Below, piece after piece: positions 1 to 8,562 of a DNA stretch of 64,000 nucleotides. Each line of letters starts with the position of its first letter. Position 1 is the stretch's first letter. The DNA lies in the NCBI GenBank assembly GCA_029546925.1, contig JAKPQM010000140.1, forward strand, positions 1 to 64,000, written 5' to 3'. The position numbers were made by a program, and so were the translations under genes. The stretch is from Actinomycetes bacterium. Its GTDB lineage: Bacteria > Actinomycetota > Coriobacteriia > Coriobacteriales > Atopobiaceae. The notes beneath the pieces were generated by a model. That model saw only the letters and a program-made list of their open reading frames with translations. It was not told the origin of the DNA and searched no databases.

Positions 1-32
1 TTACCTTGATTATCAACTTTATCCGAACACCT

Positions 33-68
33 CCCACATTCATCCGTACATGTGCGGATGAATGTGGG
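33..68. repeat. perfect 14-bp inverted repeat with 8-nt loop
   Basis: CCCACATTCATCCG at 33-46 is followed by an 8-nt loop and its exact reverse complement at 55-68. It lies just inside the left end of the IS30-type element and upstream of the transposase ribosome-binding site. It could be a transposase binding site or an RNA hairpin that blocks read-through from outside promoters; neither is shown. Confidence 0.8.
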
Positions 69-121
69 AACCCGATACCCTGAGGGCCGGATCGGCCGGC
101 CCCGGGAGATCGGAGGACGGC

Positions 122-1414
122 ATGTCCGGAAAGAAGAAAAGCGGCTCCGCAAGGGCGGTCCCGAGGGCCTACGGAAGGCTCACGAGGCACGAGCGGGACA
201 CGGTCCAGAGGATGCTGGAGCGCAGGGCGTCGTGCAGGGAGATCGCGAGGGAGCTGGGCAGGTCGCCCTCGACGGTGAGCGCCGAGGTGGCGTCGCACAG
301 GTTCGTGACGGCGCCGAAGGCCAGGCGCGGCGAGCGCGTGGACGCCTCCGCCGACCTGTCGGCGGCCTGCCCGCGCCTGGCGGCGTGGCCGCGATGCTGC
401 AACGGCTGCGGCCGGTACCGCGCGATCGGCTGCAAGCGCCGCCCCCACGTCTTCTACGAGGCCCGGGCCGCGCAGCTGTGCGCCGACTCGGTCCTCGTCT
501 CGTCCAGGCGCGGGATAGACGCCGACGAGCCCGCCGCGGCGGCCAGGCTGGAGGCGATAAGGGACTGCCTGCGCCGGGGGCTGTCGCCCGAGCAGATGGC
601 GGCGCGCAACGGCGGCCCGGTGGACCTGTCGCCGTCGACCATCTACCGCTGGGTCTCGGCGGGCTACGACGGCATGACCAGCATGGAGCTCAGGCGCAAG
701 GTCGGCTACAGGCCGAGGAAGCGCGCCGCGGGCCGGGCGGCGACCCGCCACTCCGCCCGCAGGTCGCATGCCGCGTTCCTCGCCCTCGGGGAGGACGCGT
801 GCGCCGCGGCCTGGGAGATGGACACCGTCGAGGGGGCCCGGGAGGACTCCGCCTGCCTGCTCACGCTGCTGCACCGCCCCAGCAGGCTCCAGCTCGCGCT
901 GCCGCTGGAGGAGAAGACCGCCGGGTGCGTCGCGGACGCCCTGGGGGGCGTCCGGGCCATCCTCGGCGCCGACGGGACGCGCCGCGTGTTCCGCGCCGTC
1001 CTCACCGACAACGGCGCCGAGTTCTCCGACGAGGCGGCGATCGCGGCGCTGCTCGGCGAGGGGCCGGGCGAGACGAGGCTGTTCTACTGCGACCCCAGGC
1101 GCAGCGACCAGAAGGGCGCCTGCGAGCGCAACCACGTCGAGATCAGGAAGCTGCTGCCCAAGGGCGCCGGAATCAGGTTCGACCGGCTCGTCCCGGCCGA
1201 CCTGGCGCTGGCCATGTCGCACGTGAACTCCGAGCCCCGCGGCGCGCTCGGCTTCGCGACGCCCGCGCGCGCCTTCAGGGCGATGCTCGGGGAGGACGCG
1301 GCGGCGCTGCTGGACGCCTACGGCGTGGGGGACGTGCCCATCGGGGAACTCGACCTGACGCCGGGGCTCATCGAGAGGGCGCGCGCAGAGAGGGGCGATG
1401 CCCCGCTGGCCTAG
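122..1414 (+). CDS. IS30-family transposase
   Basis: DDE-type transposase that cuts and joins the ends of its insertion sequence. The N-terminal region (about residues 15-50) is an HTH with the IS30 hallmark of a tandem repeat-like R-x-I-A-R-E-L-G-R-S-P-S-T-V-S helix. A cysteine-containing central region follows. The catalytic RNase H-like domain carries WEMDTVEG (first Asp), LTDNGAEF (second Asp) and a terminal ACERNH block (Glu). Length, 430 residues, is in the normal range and the frame is intact. The ATG at 122 is chosen over an earlier one at 62 because GGAGGACGGC precedes it. Strong GC-rich codon use resembles the neighbouring element genes. Confidence 0.93.
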   Translation: MSGKKKSGSARAVPRAYGRLTRHERDTVQRMLERRASCREIARELGRSPSTVSAEVASHRFVTAPKARRGERVDASADLSAACPRLAAWPRCCNGCGRYRAIGCKRRPHVFYEARAAQLCADSVLVSSRRGIDADEPAAAARLEAIRDCLRRGLSPEQMAARNGGPVDLSPSTIYRWVSAGYDGMTSMELRRKVGYRPRKRAAGRAATRHSARRSHAAFLALGEDACAAAWEMDTVEGAREDSACLLTLLHRPSRLQLALPLEEKTAGCVADALGGVRAILGADGTRRVFRAVLTDNGAEFSDEAAIAALLGEGPGETRLFYCDPRRSDQKGACERNHVEIRKLLPKGAGIRFDRLVPADLALAMSHVNSEPRGALGFATPARAFRAMLGEDAAALLDAYGVGDVPIGELDLTPGLIERARAERGDAPLA

Positions 1415-1545
1415 CCTAGGAGAAAAACGGAATAGACGGACCGACCGTCCGGCTGAGTCTGGGAAGAGGTGCCGGGCGGCGGGCGGGGCATGGCCACCGG
1501 ACCCATCGAAACACATCTCCACCATTCCTTCAACTGGGAAAATGG

Positions 1546-1578
1546 CGCCCCCGGGGCCCGAGAGGGGCCGCGGGGGCG
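1546..1578. terminator. GC-rich hairpin downstream of transposase
   Basis: Arms CGCCCCCG and CGGGGGCG with a continued inner stem enclose a GAGA loop. There is no clear T-run on either strand, so this is a possible terminator or a structural part of the insertion-sequence end. Confidence 0.4.
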
Positions 1579-1621
1579 TTCGGTTAACTGCGGGAGCGAG
1601 CCATCAGCTCAATGTGTTCGG

Positions 1622-2242
1622 CTGAGATCGGAAATCAACCTGAAGATTGGTTACGCCGATAACCTCGATACACGTATGAAGCAGCTCAATCGCAGCGAGA
1701 CTATCCCCTTCGCCTTTCGAGCCTATGCGGTCTACGATGTAGACCACAGGCTGCCCGACAAGGACCTCCATGGGCTTATCGACACGCTAAACCCCGATCT
1801 CCGCAGCGTCGAGACGTTCAACGGAAAGACACGCACCAAAGAGTTCTTCGCGATGACTCCCGAGGACGCATATGCGATCCTCGAGGCCATTGCGAGAATT
1901 TCAGGAACGATGGACAGGCTCCACCGCCTGACGCCCACGGGCGAGCAAATCGAGGAGGAGGCGGAGGCGGAGGAGATTCGTTCCACCACGAGGAAGGGGC
2001 CATTCCGCTTTTCGGAGGTGGGAATTCCAATCGGCGCTACTCTCACGTTCGTCGAGAATCCCGAACTCACGGCAGAGGTCGTCGAGGATCGCAAGATTCG
2101 ATTCGACGGGAAGGTGACGAGTCTCAGCCGCTCGGCTCAGGACATCAAGGGCTTCGACCATCCTGTCCAAGGCACCCTCTGGTGGATGTTTGAGGGAGAG
2201 AGACTAAGCGACAGAAGGGACAGGCTTGGCGGAGGAGAATGA
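1622..2242 (+). pseudogene. 5'-truncated GIY-YIG nuclease with C-terminal RAMA-like domain
   Basis: The readable product starts at LRSEINLKIGYADNL and continues with DTRMKQLNRS and IPFAFRAY, the pattern of T5orf172/GIY-YIG-type nucleases. The residues expected upstream (the GIY part, roughly 20) are missing because the IS30-type element abuts at 1621. The C-terminal 75 residues (GIPIGATLTF, KIRFDGKVTSLS, VQGTLWWMFEGERL) match the RAMA/DUF4357-type domain found in restriction and modified-DNA-sensing proteins. No start codon with a ribosome-binding site is evident; an open frame does run back into the IS to 1469, so a hybrid protein is conceivable. The gene overlaps the next one by 17 bp, suggesting the two were cotranscribed. 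Confidence 0.7.
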
Positions 2243-3329
2243 GAAAGGCCAACGTGCCGAAGCCGCGGAATCCAGTTCCGAACAGGCTGCTGATGTGTCG
2301 CCTGAGCTGACTAGTGAACACGATGATGAGCGTGCTGTTGGCGGCATCATCAGCGCGGCCGACCAGAGAGCCCTTCAAGAGGCACTAGCTCCCCATATGG
2401 CCCAGCTGGGCTCTGAATTCGTGGCCAAGCTCAACGTCGGCTTCTGCGACAGGCTTTCTCAAAGCCTGGTTAGCCCCGCAGTGCAAGAGGCACTAGATCG
2501 TCAGAGGGAGCTCTCGGAGGGGATAGCTCAAACCGTAAGGCGATCTCTTCGGGTGGATGTACCCGACGTATCGAGCCTCTTGCCCGAGGTGCCAATCCCG
2601 AGGATGGACTTCTCAGAGTATCTTCCTAGGATTGAGCTGCCAAGGTGGGATGAGCACTTCAGCGAGTCTCTGAAAGCTATCTCTGAGTCGTTCCGTCCGG
2701 TCTTTGAAGAAATTGGCTCCGCCCTTAGCAACATCGACTGGTCAGGCACAAGGGACGGTGCCTACGCCTGGGGAAGGCATGGTTGGGTGATACCTGACGG
2801 AATGAGACTGTCGGATGTTAGCACCTGCCCGACGCTGCTCGAAGAGGCGGATGAGTGTGCCGAACGATTCCTAACTAGGGATGTGCTGGATTCCCTTTTC
2901 GCCTCCCTTCGCTCGGACGAGAGCCTAGGGGATGATGTCCACGAGATGCTGGAACTGTTCGACACCGGCCACTACAAACCCTGTGCGATGATGGCGTGTG
3001 CTCTCATTGACGGCACTCTTATTCGGAAGGACAGGCCGCTCGAGCACCCAAGCAACAATCGGAGAAATCCCTGGCGCGCATCGAAGCATACGATTGAACT
3101 GTATGGTATTGAGTGCGCGGCTAGGGCAGGGTTCTCCGTAGTTGTCTTCGAGAATCTTCGTGGCTGCTATGAGCACTTCTTCTCGAGTGCGAATGATTTC
3201 GATCCTTCCGTGGAGGGAGAACTGAACCGCAATTTCCTCCATCATGGAATGTCCTCTCAGCCTGTCAGCAGGCTGGTGTGTCTGAAGCTCATGCTACTTC
3301 TGGATGCCATCACATCATGGATTCGATAG
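2226..3329 (+). CDS. unknown protein with HEPN-like C-terminus
   Basis: Family not recognised. The first 40 residues are acidic and low-complexity, followed by amphipathic helical sequence and a C-terminal globular region. That region ends with ELNRNFLHHGMSS (R335, H340), fitting the R-x4-H ribonuclease signature of HEPN domains, and is followed by a hydrophobic helix LKLMLLLDAI as in many HEPN proteins. HEPN assignment is inference from this motif. Translation starts at TTG 2226, 17 bp inside the truncated GIY-YIG gene, with AGAAGGGACAGG upstream; the overlap implies an operon with that gene. If HEPN is right, a role in defence RNA cleavage would suit the context. Confidence 0.6.
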   Translation: MAEENEKGQRAEAAESSSEQAADVSPELTSEHDDERAVGGIISAADQRALQEALAPHMAQLGSEFVAKLNVGFCDRLSQSLVSPAVQEALDRQRELSEGIAQTVRRSLRVDVPDVSSLLPEVPIPRMDFSEYLPRIELPRWDEHFSESLKAISESFRPVFEEIGSALSNIDWSGTRDGAYAWGRHGWVIPDGMRLSDVSTCPTLLEEADECAERFLTRDVLDSLFASLRSDESLGDDVHEMLELFDTGHYKPCAMMACALIDGTLIRKDRPLEHPSNNRRNPWRASKHTIELYGIECAARAGFSVVVFENLRGCYEHFFSSANDFDPSVEGELNRNFLHHGMSSQPVSRLVCLKLMLLLDAITSWIR

Positions 3330-3600
3330 CTTCTCCGGACGGGTGGCAGGTGTTCTTGCTTGGACAAGAGGCGGTTGCGGGAGGGGGTTGGCGATGACGC
3401 TGCTGGTCATGGCGACCTTCTTCTCGCGGGGTCACGTTGCCACTCCGGAGCCCTTGAGGCATTGGAGGGACGCGAGCGTGCCTCGGGCAGGCGTGGCTCT
3501 GCGGGCAAGGACTTGCTTCCCGTCAGGGAGCGGGAAGAGATGATTGCTGCCCGTGCCAGGATGGAAGCAGGAGAAGCAGGAGAGGTCCCCGTCCCCACAA

Positions 3601-3617
3601 GCGTTAGGGGTGCCTGC
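3601..3617 (+). repeat. module repeat copy 1 (GCGTTAGGGGTGCCTGC)
   Basis: One of four copies of GCGYTAGGGGTGCCTGC in the window (3601, 4346, 20296, 20872). Here it pairs as a direct repeat with 4346-4362, so the two copies flank the minus-strand gene 3772-4200. The same arrangement surrounds its paralogue at 20456-20752. Confidence 0.8.
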
Positions 3618-3719
3618 GCGTGCGGGACGGGCGGCGGAGGGGCTTGGCCTCCGCCGTGGCGCGGCCTCGGCCGCGTGCCCTCATGGCGCCTGACCTGCAC
3701 AAACACCACACAAAAGGAA

Positions 3720-3744
3720 AGCGCCCGCCTTGGTGGCGAGCGCT
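3720..3744 (-). terminator. terminator of gene 3772-4200
   Basis: Read on the minus strand, a 10-bp GC-rich stem (3735-3744 with 3720-3729, one G-T pair) and 5-nt loop is followed by TTTCCTTTT. It lies about 30 bp past the stop of the minus-strand gene. Confidence 0.7.
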
Positions 3745-3771
3745 CCCGACGCGCGATGTGCGTGCCCATGG

Positions 3772-4200
3772 CTACGACTGCCACGCCCCGCGGACGTGGT
3801 GGACGCGCACGCGCCCGGCGTCGAGGTTGACGCACACGCTCACGACGTCGAAGCGCAGGCGCTCTGGCAGGGGTCCCTCGGACGCGAGCGCACGGCCCAC
3901 ACAGAGCGCCGCCCCGTGCGCGACGACGTCCTCGTCGATGAGCGACTGGAGGTCGTCGAGCGTCATCTCGAAGCCCTCCACGGGCACGGGGAGAACGGCG
4001 ACGGTGACGGGGAGGTCGCCCTCCATGCAGGCGAGCACGTCCTCGAAGGGCGTCTCCTCGAAGCGTGTGAAGCCGACGTGCGACAGGGCCTCGCGGGCGA
4101 GCTCTGCGCAGTCGCGGGCGTAGTCCCCCGTGACGGGCGTGGCGGCCTCCCAACGCTCGGCGATTGCGGCAGTCGGGGTGATGGTTGCGGTCTGGCTCAT
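3772..4200 (-). CDS. unknown protein of duplicated element module, copy 1
   Basis: A 142-residue acidic protein of unknown function. Its core, GDYARDCAELAREALSHVGF then FEETPFEDVLAC and the C-terminal ERLRFDVVSVCVNL and RVRVHHVRGA, is shared with the gene at 20456-20752 in element B. This copy has about 45 additional central residues (DLPVTVAVLPVPVEG to ALASEGP) that the other lacks. No signal peptide or membrane segment is visible. The gene is convergent to nothing nearby, is followed by its own terminator and is flanked by 17-bp direct repeats. Upstream, in divergent orientation, lies 4602-4970, whose paralogue also accompanies the second copy. Such small soluble accessory proteins in integrative elements may be antirestriction or host-takeover factors, but nothing seen proves it. 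Confidence 0.75.
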   Translation of the reverse strand: MSQTATITPTAAIAERWEAATPVTGDYARDCAELAREALSHVGFTRFEETPFEDVLACMEGDLPVTVAVLPVPVEGFEMTLDDLQSLIDEDVVAHGAALCVGRALASEGPLPERLRFDVVSVCVNLDAGRVRVHHVRGAWQS

Positions 4201-4601
4201 GGTCTGCCCCCTTCGGGCTCGGGTGAGGGTCGGCTCTTCCTTCCCTCGGACGGGGGCGACAAGGCAAGCGCGATCCCCGGAGCGCGCCCGTTTGCGGGCG
4301 GGGCGCGGCGCGTGCAGGGGATGGCGCGTCAGGCGACGGGAGGCGGCGCTAGGGGTGCCTGCCGCCTCTGAGGAGCCTGTGCCATGATGCCCCGGTCCGA
4401 GGGCCAGGCGTTGCCCTCGCGGCTCGTGCCGTCCGGGCTTTCGACGGCCCCACGAGGATAGGGGATCCCTCTACATCCCCGGCGCAGCGGGGATGTCGGA
4501 AGGACGGCAGCGTCGGCCCGCTTGCGGGCCGCGGCTGTTGGCCCGGCCGATGGCGCATAGAATGGATTGGTTGGGGTCTTCTGATTCGGAGGGTTATCGC
4601 A
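4201..4601. other. divergent intergenic region of module 1
   Basis: About 400 bp of very GC-rich DNA between the divergent genes at 4200 and 4602. It contains the second 17-bp repeat (4346-4362) and several short hairpins of the type CCCGCTTGCGGG. The corresponding region in module 2 (20753-21128) has the same organisation. No coding sequence is supported. Confidence 0.6.
4346..4362 (+). repeat. module repeat copy 2 (GCGCTAGGGGTGCCTGC)
   Basis: Second copy bounding the gene 3772-4200, differing from copy 1 at one base (C for T at position 4 of the repeat). In module 2 the inner and outer copies differ by the same substitution. Confidence 0.8.
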
Positions 4602-4970
4602 ATGGGCAAGTGGATCTACCAGAAGCAGATAGACGAGACCGTGGACTGGTTCGTGAGGACGGCTCTGCCGGATGCCGAGCCGGGGTGGGAGGACCTGCCC
4701 TGGTCGGTCGACGAGATGGGCAGGACCGACGACCGCGGCCGCTGGTGGACGATCGCGGTGGACGTCCCGACGTCGGTCAAGGGTATGGATTGCTGGCTGT
4801 CGTTCCGCGTCGTGGAGCCTGGCGGCGAGATACGCGAGCCATTCGTCAGGGGCGTCCACGCCGTCAGGTCGGGCCGCGGCGAGCACGAGTTCGACACCTA
4901 CGTTTGGGACGACGGCGAGTGCATGTGGGTGATCCCGCCGGACGATGACGACGAAGACGCTGCCTCATAG
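4602..4970 (+). CDS. unknown acidic protein of duplicated module, copy 1
   Basis: A 122-residue, strongly acidic, tryptophan-rich protein without recognised family. Conserved points shared with the decayed copy at 21129-21458 are ETVDWFV, PGWEDLPW, RWWTIAVDVPTSV and CWLSFRVVEPGG. It ends in a run of aspartates (PPDDDDEDAAS). ATG 4602 is preceded by CGGAGGGTTATCGCA, a good ribosome-binding site. The gene is divergent from 3772-4200 and presumably forms a functional unit with it because the pair is duplicated together. High negative charge and small size are compatible with a DNA-mimic or inhibitor, which is speculation. Confidence 0.75.
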   Translation: MGKWIYQKQIDETVDWFVRTALPDAEPGWEDLPWSVDEMGRTDDRGRWWTIAVDVPTSVKGMDCWLSFRVVEPGGEIREPFVRGVHAVRSGRGEHEFDTYVWDDGECMWVIPPDDDDEDAAS

Positions 4971-5052
4971 TGGGCGAGCTCGGCATTCGACCGCATGCAG
5001 CCAGGGAGTAGAATCGTCTTATTGAGCCGTCTCAACATCGAGTGAGGATGAC

Positions 5053-6384
5053 ATGAGCAACGAGGAGCGTGTCGTAGAGGCCCCAGAGGCAGAGGAGGGC
5101 TCTGTCCATGACGAGCTTGCTCGCATCGACCAAACGGATGCGATCGTAAGGCTGGTGGAAGCGGGGCAGATTAGCTGTCTGGACCCCAGCCGCTACGTCG
5201 CCATCCCTGTCCCCGAGGATATGACGCCCAAGCTGGCCGCGGGGCTTGCCGGTGCCGGGGCTGCGGCGGAGCTGTTCGCAGCCTGGGGCAAGAGCAACTT
5301 GGCCCTGGTCCTCAATGGAAGCATCGACGATCTCAGGGCGGCAAAGGACGGCCTGGGCCTCATACCGAGGTTCCTTGGCCCGGATGGGAAGGTGACAGCC
5401 CTCGCCAGGCTCCAGAAGGTGCAGCTGGATCCCGCCGAGCTGTCCGCCGCGGCGCTCCAGGTGGCCGCGGCATACGTGCAGGCGCAGTATATGGAGGACA
5501 TAGACAGGCGTCTCGCGGGCATCGAGGGGACCCTGTCTGGAATCAAGGGGATGCTCGAGGACCAGCGCATCTCAAAGGTGGAGTCCGCCTACAACCTGCT
5601 TACGAGCTACTACATCCCGAACCTAGTCGAATACCTCGAGGATGACGCCAAGCTCATCCCCGCGAGGTCCCAGGTGCTCGCCATCATCAAGGAGCTCAAC
5701 GACTCCTGGACGGAGCAGGTGCACGCGACCCAGCGCCTCTGCGAGAGGGTCCTCGGCGAGTCGAAGCCGGACGAGAGGCGGCTGAAGGAGCTCTCGTCTG
5801 CGCTCGTCGCGGACGACAAGGTCGCGGCGGCGATCTTCGGGACGCTCTGCATAGCCGACCAGGCGAGGATGCTCTACTACCAGGAGCTGTCGTCCGAGCA
5901 GATCTCTTTGGTCGAAAGCCAGGAGCAGGGCATGCTTGCCAACTACCTCGCGCTCCGGTCGACCATCGTCGAGCGCCTCGACAAGGACATCGACCGCATC
6001 AGGCGGGCGCCACTGGCGTTCCCCTCCCCACTTGAGGAGCCGGAGCGGGAGGAGGCCCGAGGCGCCTTCGAGAAGGCGGGAAGGGCTGTGGACGCCTTCG
6101 CGAGGAGGGCGACCTCCGACACGCCCTGGGGCGCCGCGAAGAAGCAGGCGTCTGAGCATCGAGAGGCCCTGAAGGCCGCCTACCCCCACGACCAGAGGAC
6201 CGAAGTGCCGTGCGGCGTCATATGCGAGGAGAACGTAAGGAACCTCGGGCTCATTGACGTCGCTCTCAACAAGGCGGACACTGTCGCTCTGCTCGACGAC
6301 AAGCTCTACTTCATCTACGAGGGCGGCGAGGCCGAGTCGGAACTGGCGACGGAGGGCGACGGGCAGCAGCCGCAGACAGCGTAA
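5053..6384 (+). CDS. unknown helical protein, 443 residues
   Basis: No family recognised. The N-terminus has a short segment ending CLDPSRYVAIPVP. A small-residue-rich stretch (about residues 61-80, LAAGLAGAGAAAELFAAW) is too polar at its flanks to be a clear membrane span. The middle and C-terminal thirds are almost entirely predicted helix with heptad-like patterns (YMEDIDRRLAGIEGTLSGIK; LRSTIVERLDKDIDRIRR), suggesting coiled coils. The last 25 residues are acidic. ATG 5053 has GAGGATGAC in front. It stands alone between 4970 and the convergent PcfJ gene. It may be a structural or defence-related accessory protein, but function cannot be assigned. Confidence 0.75.
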   Translation: MSNEERVVEAPEAEEGSVHDELARIDQTDAIVRLVEAGQISCLDPSRYVAIPVPEDMTPKLAAGLAGAGAAAELFAAWGKSNLALVLNGSIDDLRAAKDGLGLIPRFLGPDGKVTALARLQKVQLDPAELSAAALQVAAAYVQAQYMEDIDRRLAGIEGTLSGIKGMLEDQRISKVESAYNLLTSYYIPNLVEYLEDDAKLIPARSQVLAIIKELNDSWTEQVHATQRLCERVLGESKPDERRLKELSSALVADDKVAAAIFGTLCIADQARMLYYQELSSEQISLVESQEQGMLANYLALRSTIVERLDKDIDRIRRAPLAFPSPLEEPEREEARGAFEKAGRAVDAFARRATSDTPWGAAKKQASEHREALKAAYPHDQRTEVPCGVICEENVRNLGLIDVALNKADTVALLDDKLYFIYEGGEAESELATEGDGQQPQTA

Positions 6385-6612
6385 TTACCTGTCCCCTCTA
6401 TAGGGATGGGTGGGCGGGCCTATCCAAACACGCGCCTCGCGCGGGCAAACCCGTCCGCCGCCGCGCCCATGGCGAGCCCCCCACGAGCCATGCGGCGGCG
6501 GTGCGCGCAGGGGCATGGCCTGCGCGCCGCCCTCGTGGCTCCGTCTCCATGAAACCTGCACTTGGGGAGGGGTGTTTGCCCCTCCCTTTCGTGCTGTGTC
6601 GGTAGTCTCGCG

Positions 6613-7992
6613 CTATGCACCCAGCGCGCGCATCCTCCCTCCCGTCGGCATGCGGTAGCCCACGGCCTCGCACCAGTCGGAGAGGAAGCGGCGCTGCGCT
6701 GCGGTCACCTGCCTGTTGTGACTCTGGAACGCCTGACGGACGGTGCCGCCCCTCACCTCGACGGTAACGAGCGGCGTGTCGGGGTCGCTCGCCTTGCGCA
6801 TTAGCCAGAGGTCGGTCTGGCCGCTGGCGTACTTGTCGATGAACCCGGCCACGCAGTTGTGCTGCGCGTTGGCCTCGTCGAGAATCTCGCGCACGGCGGC
6901 GGCGGGGCGGATGAGGTAGCCGTCCGACTCGAAGCCTTTGCCGTCCAGCTCGGCGGCACGTCTTGCGACGGCTGCGTCGCTGGCCTCGTGGCGGCGCATT
7001 TCGCGCTCGCGCTCGAGCTCCGCGAGAAGCGCTGCGGGGTCTGCGGGGTACCTGTCCTCCACGCCGCCCCTGACCCTCTGCTGCATGTCGAGCGCGTCCG
7101 CCCACAGCTGGACGTTGTAGGAGCGGGTGCGGCGGCGCTGGGCGGGGAGGTCGAGCAGGGAGAGGGCGTACTCGCATGCTCGGCGCGGCTCGAAAGCGAT
7201 GCCGCGCCACTCCATTGAGCGCAGGGCGCACGCGAGCCTCGGCAGGAAGTCGGCGGTGCCTCCCCTCGGGTGCTCAGCCGACTTGTCGAGGTAGCCGCGC
7301 AGCAGGTCGCGCGTCACGTCCCGCCCCATGCTCTCCACGAACTGCGAGACGTAGAGCCTGTCGCGGAAGCACTCGGCGGTTGCCTCGTCGCGCCCCTCGC
7401 CGTAGAAGCCCGTGAGGCGGAGCGCCGCGCTCAGCGCCTCGCGGCAGTGGCTGTGCCCCATGGTCGGCTCCACGAGCCTCCAGACGAGGCTCACGTGCTC
7501 CCACGTGCCGCTGAGGTTCCACTTGGCGTTGCCGCCCATGCGCGATGCCGCCCACGCCTCCACGCGTACCATGTCGCGCTTGCACATCTCGCGGAAGTCG
7601 CCGCAGCCGAGCATGGCGACGAGGGCGGCCCTGCCCTTCGCGTCGTAGTCCTGCAGCGGCTGGCGGCTCCATGGCGGCGTGAGGGCGTCCCCCGTGGCCC
7701 CCTTGCAGAAGGTGCCGAGGCGTGCGGTGGTGAGCGCGTGGCGGCTCCCCGTGCGCTCGTCGGTGACGTAGTACTGCCCCTGCGTCACGAGCAGCACGAG
7801 CATCTGGCTCCTACCCCCGCGCCTGCGCCTGAACGCGCAGTCCGCGCCGTCCATCAGGACGCGCTCGAATTCGGGTGTGGGCTGCTCCCTCTTGGCCTTG
7901 GGCGTCTCGCGCTCGATGTCCCCGTGGACTATCAGGCTGCGCACGTCCACCTTCTCTTCGATGCCGAGGTTCAGAGTGAGTTGGGTCTGCAT
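6613..7992 (-). CDS. PcfJ-like conjugation/mobile-element protein
   Basis: The C-terminal third (about residues 360-445) carries the PcfJ-like pattern: SDGYLIRPAAAVREILDEA, then QHNCVAGFIDKYASGQTDLW, LMRKASDPDTPLVTVEV and QAFQSHNRQVTAAQ. PcfJ-family proteins are encoded in conjugative plasmids and integrative elements; their biochemical role is not settled. The N-terminal two thirds is less conserved and rich in arginine. At 459 residues it is a normal length and the frame is intact. The start at 7992 is preceded on the minus strand by GGGAGACACGAC. It is transcribed in the same direction as the excisionase-like genes and integrase that lie upstream, and supports element A being derived from a conjugative or mobilisable element. 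Confidence 0.8.
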   Translation of the reverse strand: MQTQLTLNLGIEEKVDVRSLIVHGDIERETPKAKREQPTPEFERVLMDGADCAFRRRRGGRSQMLVLLVTQGQYYVTDERTGSRHALTTARLGTFCKGATGDALTPPWSRQPLQDYDAKGRAALVAMLGCGDFREMCKRDMVRVEAWAASRMGGNAKWNLSGTWEHVSLVWRLVEPTMGHSHCREALSAALRLTGFYGEGRDEATAECFRDRLYVSQFVESMGRDVTRDLLRGYLDKSAEHPRGGTADFLPRLACALRSMEWRGIAFEPRRACEYALSLLDLPAQRRRTRSYNVQLWADALDMQQRVRGGVEDRYPADPAALLAELEREREMRRHEASDAAVARRAAELDGKGFESDGYLIRPAAAVREILDEANAQHNCVAGFIDKYASGQTDLWLMRKASDPDTPLVTVEVRGGTVRQAFQSHNRQVTAAQRRFLSDWCEAVGYRMPTGGRMRALGA

Positions 7993-8235
7993 GTCGTGTC
8001 TCCCGTCTGGTCAGGCGGGGGAATCCCCTTCGGTCCCCCTGGGGGCGGGCCATGCAAGGCGGAGGGACACGGGTGGGCTGGGCAGTCCCTCCGCCGTCAC
8101 CGGGAGCGGGATGTGGGAGGGGCCCGCGACGGTGTGCGAGGCTTGCCCGCAGGGGGTCCGAAGGGGATTGAGGCGTCCTTGGGCGGGGCGACGGGGTGCC
8201 GGGCCGTGCCCGGCGGGGCGTCGTGGTTTCTGGCT

Positions 8236-8457
8236 CTAGGGAAGCCTGCCCTTCTCCATCAGCTCTTTGACGATCGTCGACTTGTGCACCCTGATGCACC
8301 TGCCGATGTAGATGTGGGGCAGCTCCTTGCAGATGTTGAACGACTTGGTCCGCCCGATGCCGAAGACCTCTTGGAGGTCCCTCGGCGAAAGCCATTCCGG
8401 CCTGTCGGACAGCGGCGAGTGGTCCCTGAGGGAGCCCGCCCCGGTCGGCCCTTCCAT
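8236..8457 (-). CDS. excisionase-like HTH protein 1
   Basis: A 73-residue DNA-binding protein of the excisionase/MerR-like winged-helix type. The core RPEWLSPRDLQEVFGIGRTKSF gives helix-turn-helix, and HIYIGRCIRVHKSTI is the wing typical of Xis-like proteins. It is paralogous to the next gene (8563-8787) and to the broken copy at 23204-23431. The start at 8457 is chosen because GGGAGAGGCG precedes it; an in-frame ATG at 8505 has no good site. Proteins like this, next to tyrosine integrases, usually bend attachment-site DNA for excision or regulate integrase. Confidence 0.8.
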   Translation of the reverse strand: MEGPTGAGSLRDHSPLSDRPEWLSPRDLQEVFGIGRTKSFNICKELPHIYIGRCIRVHKSTIVKELMEKGRLP

Positions 8458-8562
8458 CGCCTCTCCCTTCTCGTGTCTCTGCCATACAAAGGGGAGCCGC
8501 GTCATGTCGCTCTCGTGCGACGTGGCGCGGCTCCGGGCCTGGTGTCTATTGCGTGGGTCGCT

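Larger units (their letters stand above)
23..1621 (+). mobile_element. IS30-family insertion sequence (ends tentative)
   Basis: The element is defined by an IS30-type transposase gene and by 8-bp inverted termini, CCGAACAC at 23-30 and its complement GTGTTCGG at 1614-1621. The match does not extend convincingly inward, and no target duplication is obvious, so the exact ends are a guess. The right end is supported independently: coding similarity to a GIY-YIG/RAMA protein starts directly at 1622. A GC-rich hairpin at 1546-1578 lies inside the right end. Confidence 0.55.
3330..3771. other. intergenic, repeat-bearing region
   Basis: No convincing gene is seen. From about 3590 the sequence is nearly the same as at 20285-20455, including the 17-bp repeat at 3601-3617, and is the 3' flank of a duplicated module. 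The part 3330-3580 holds nothing recognisable. Confidence 0.6.

Noticed and set aside
3407-4267. 286-codon minus-strand frame and overlapping plus-strand frames
   Set aside because: They overlap the better-supported gene 3772-4200, which has a paralogue, a ribosome-binding site and a terminator.
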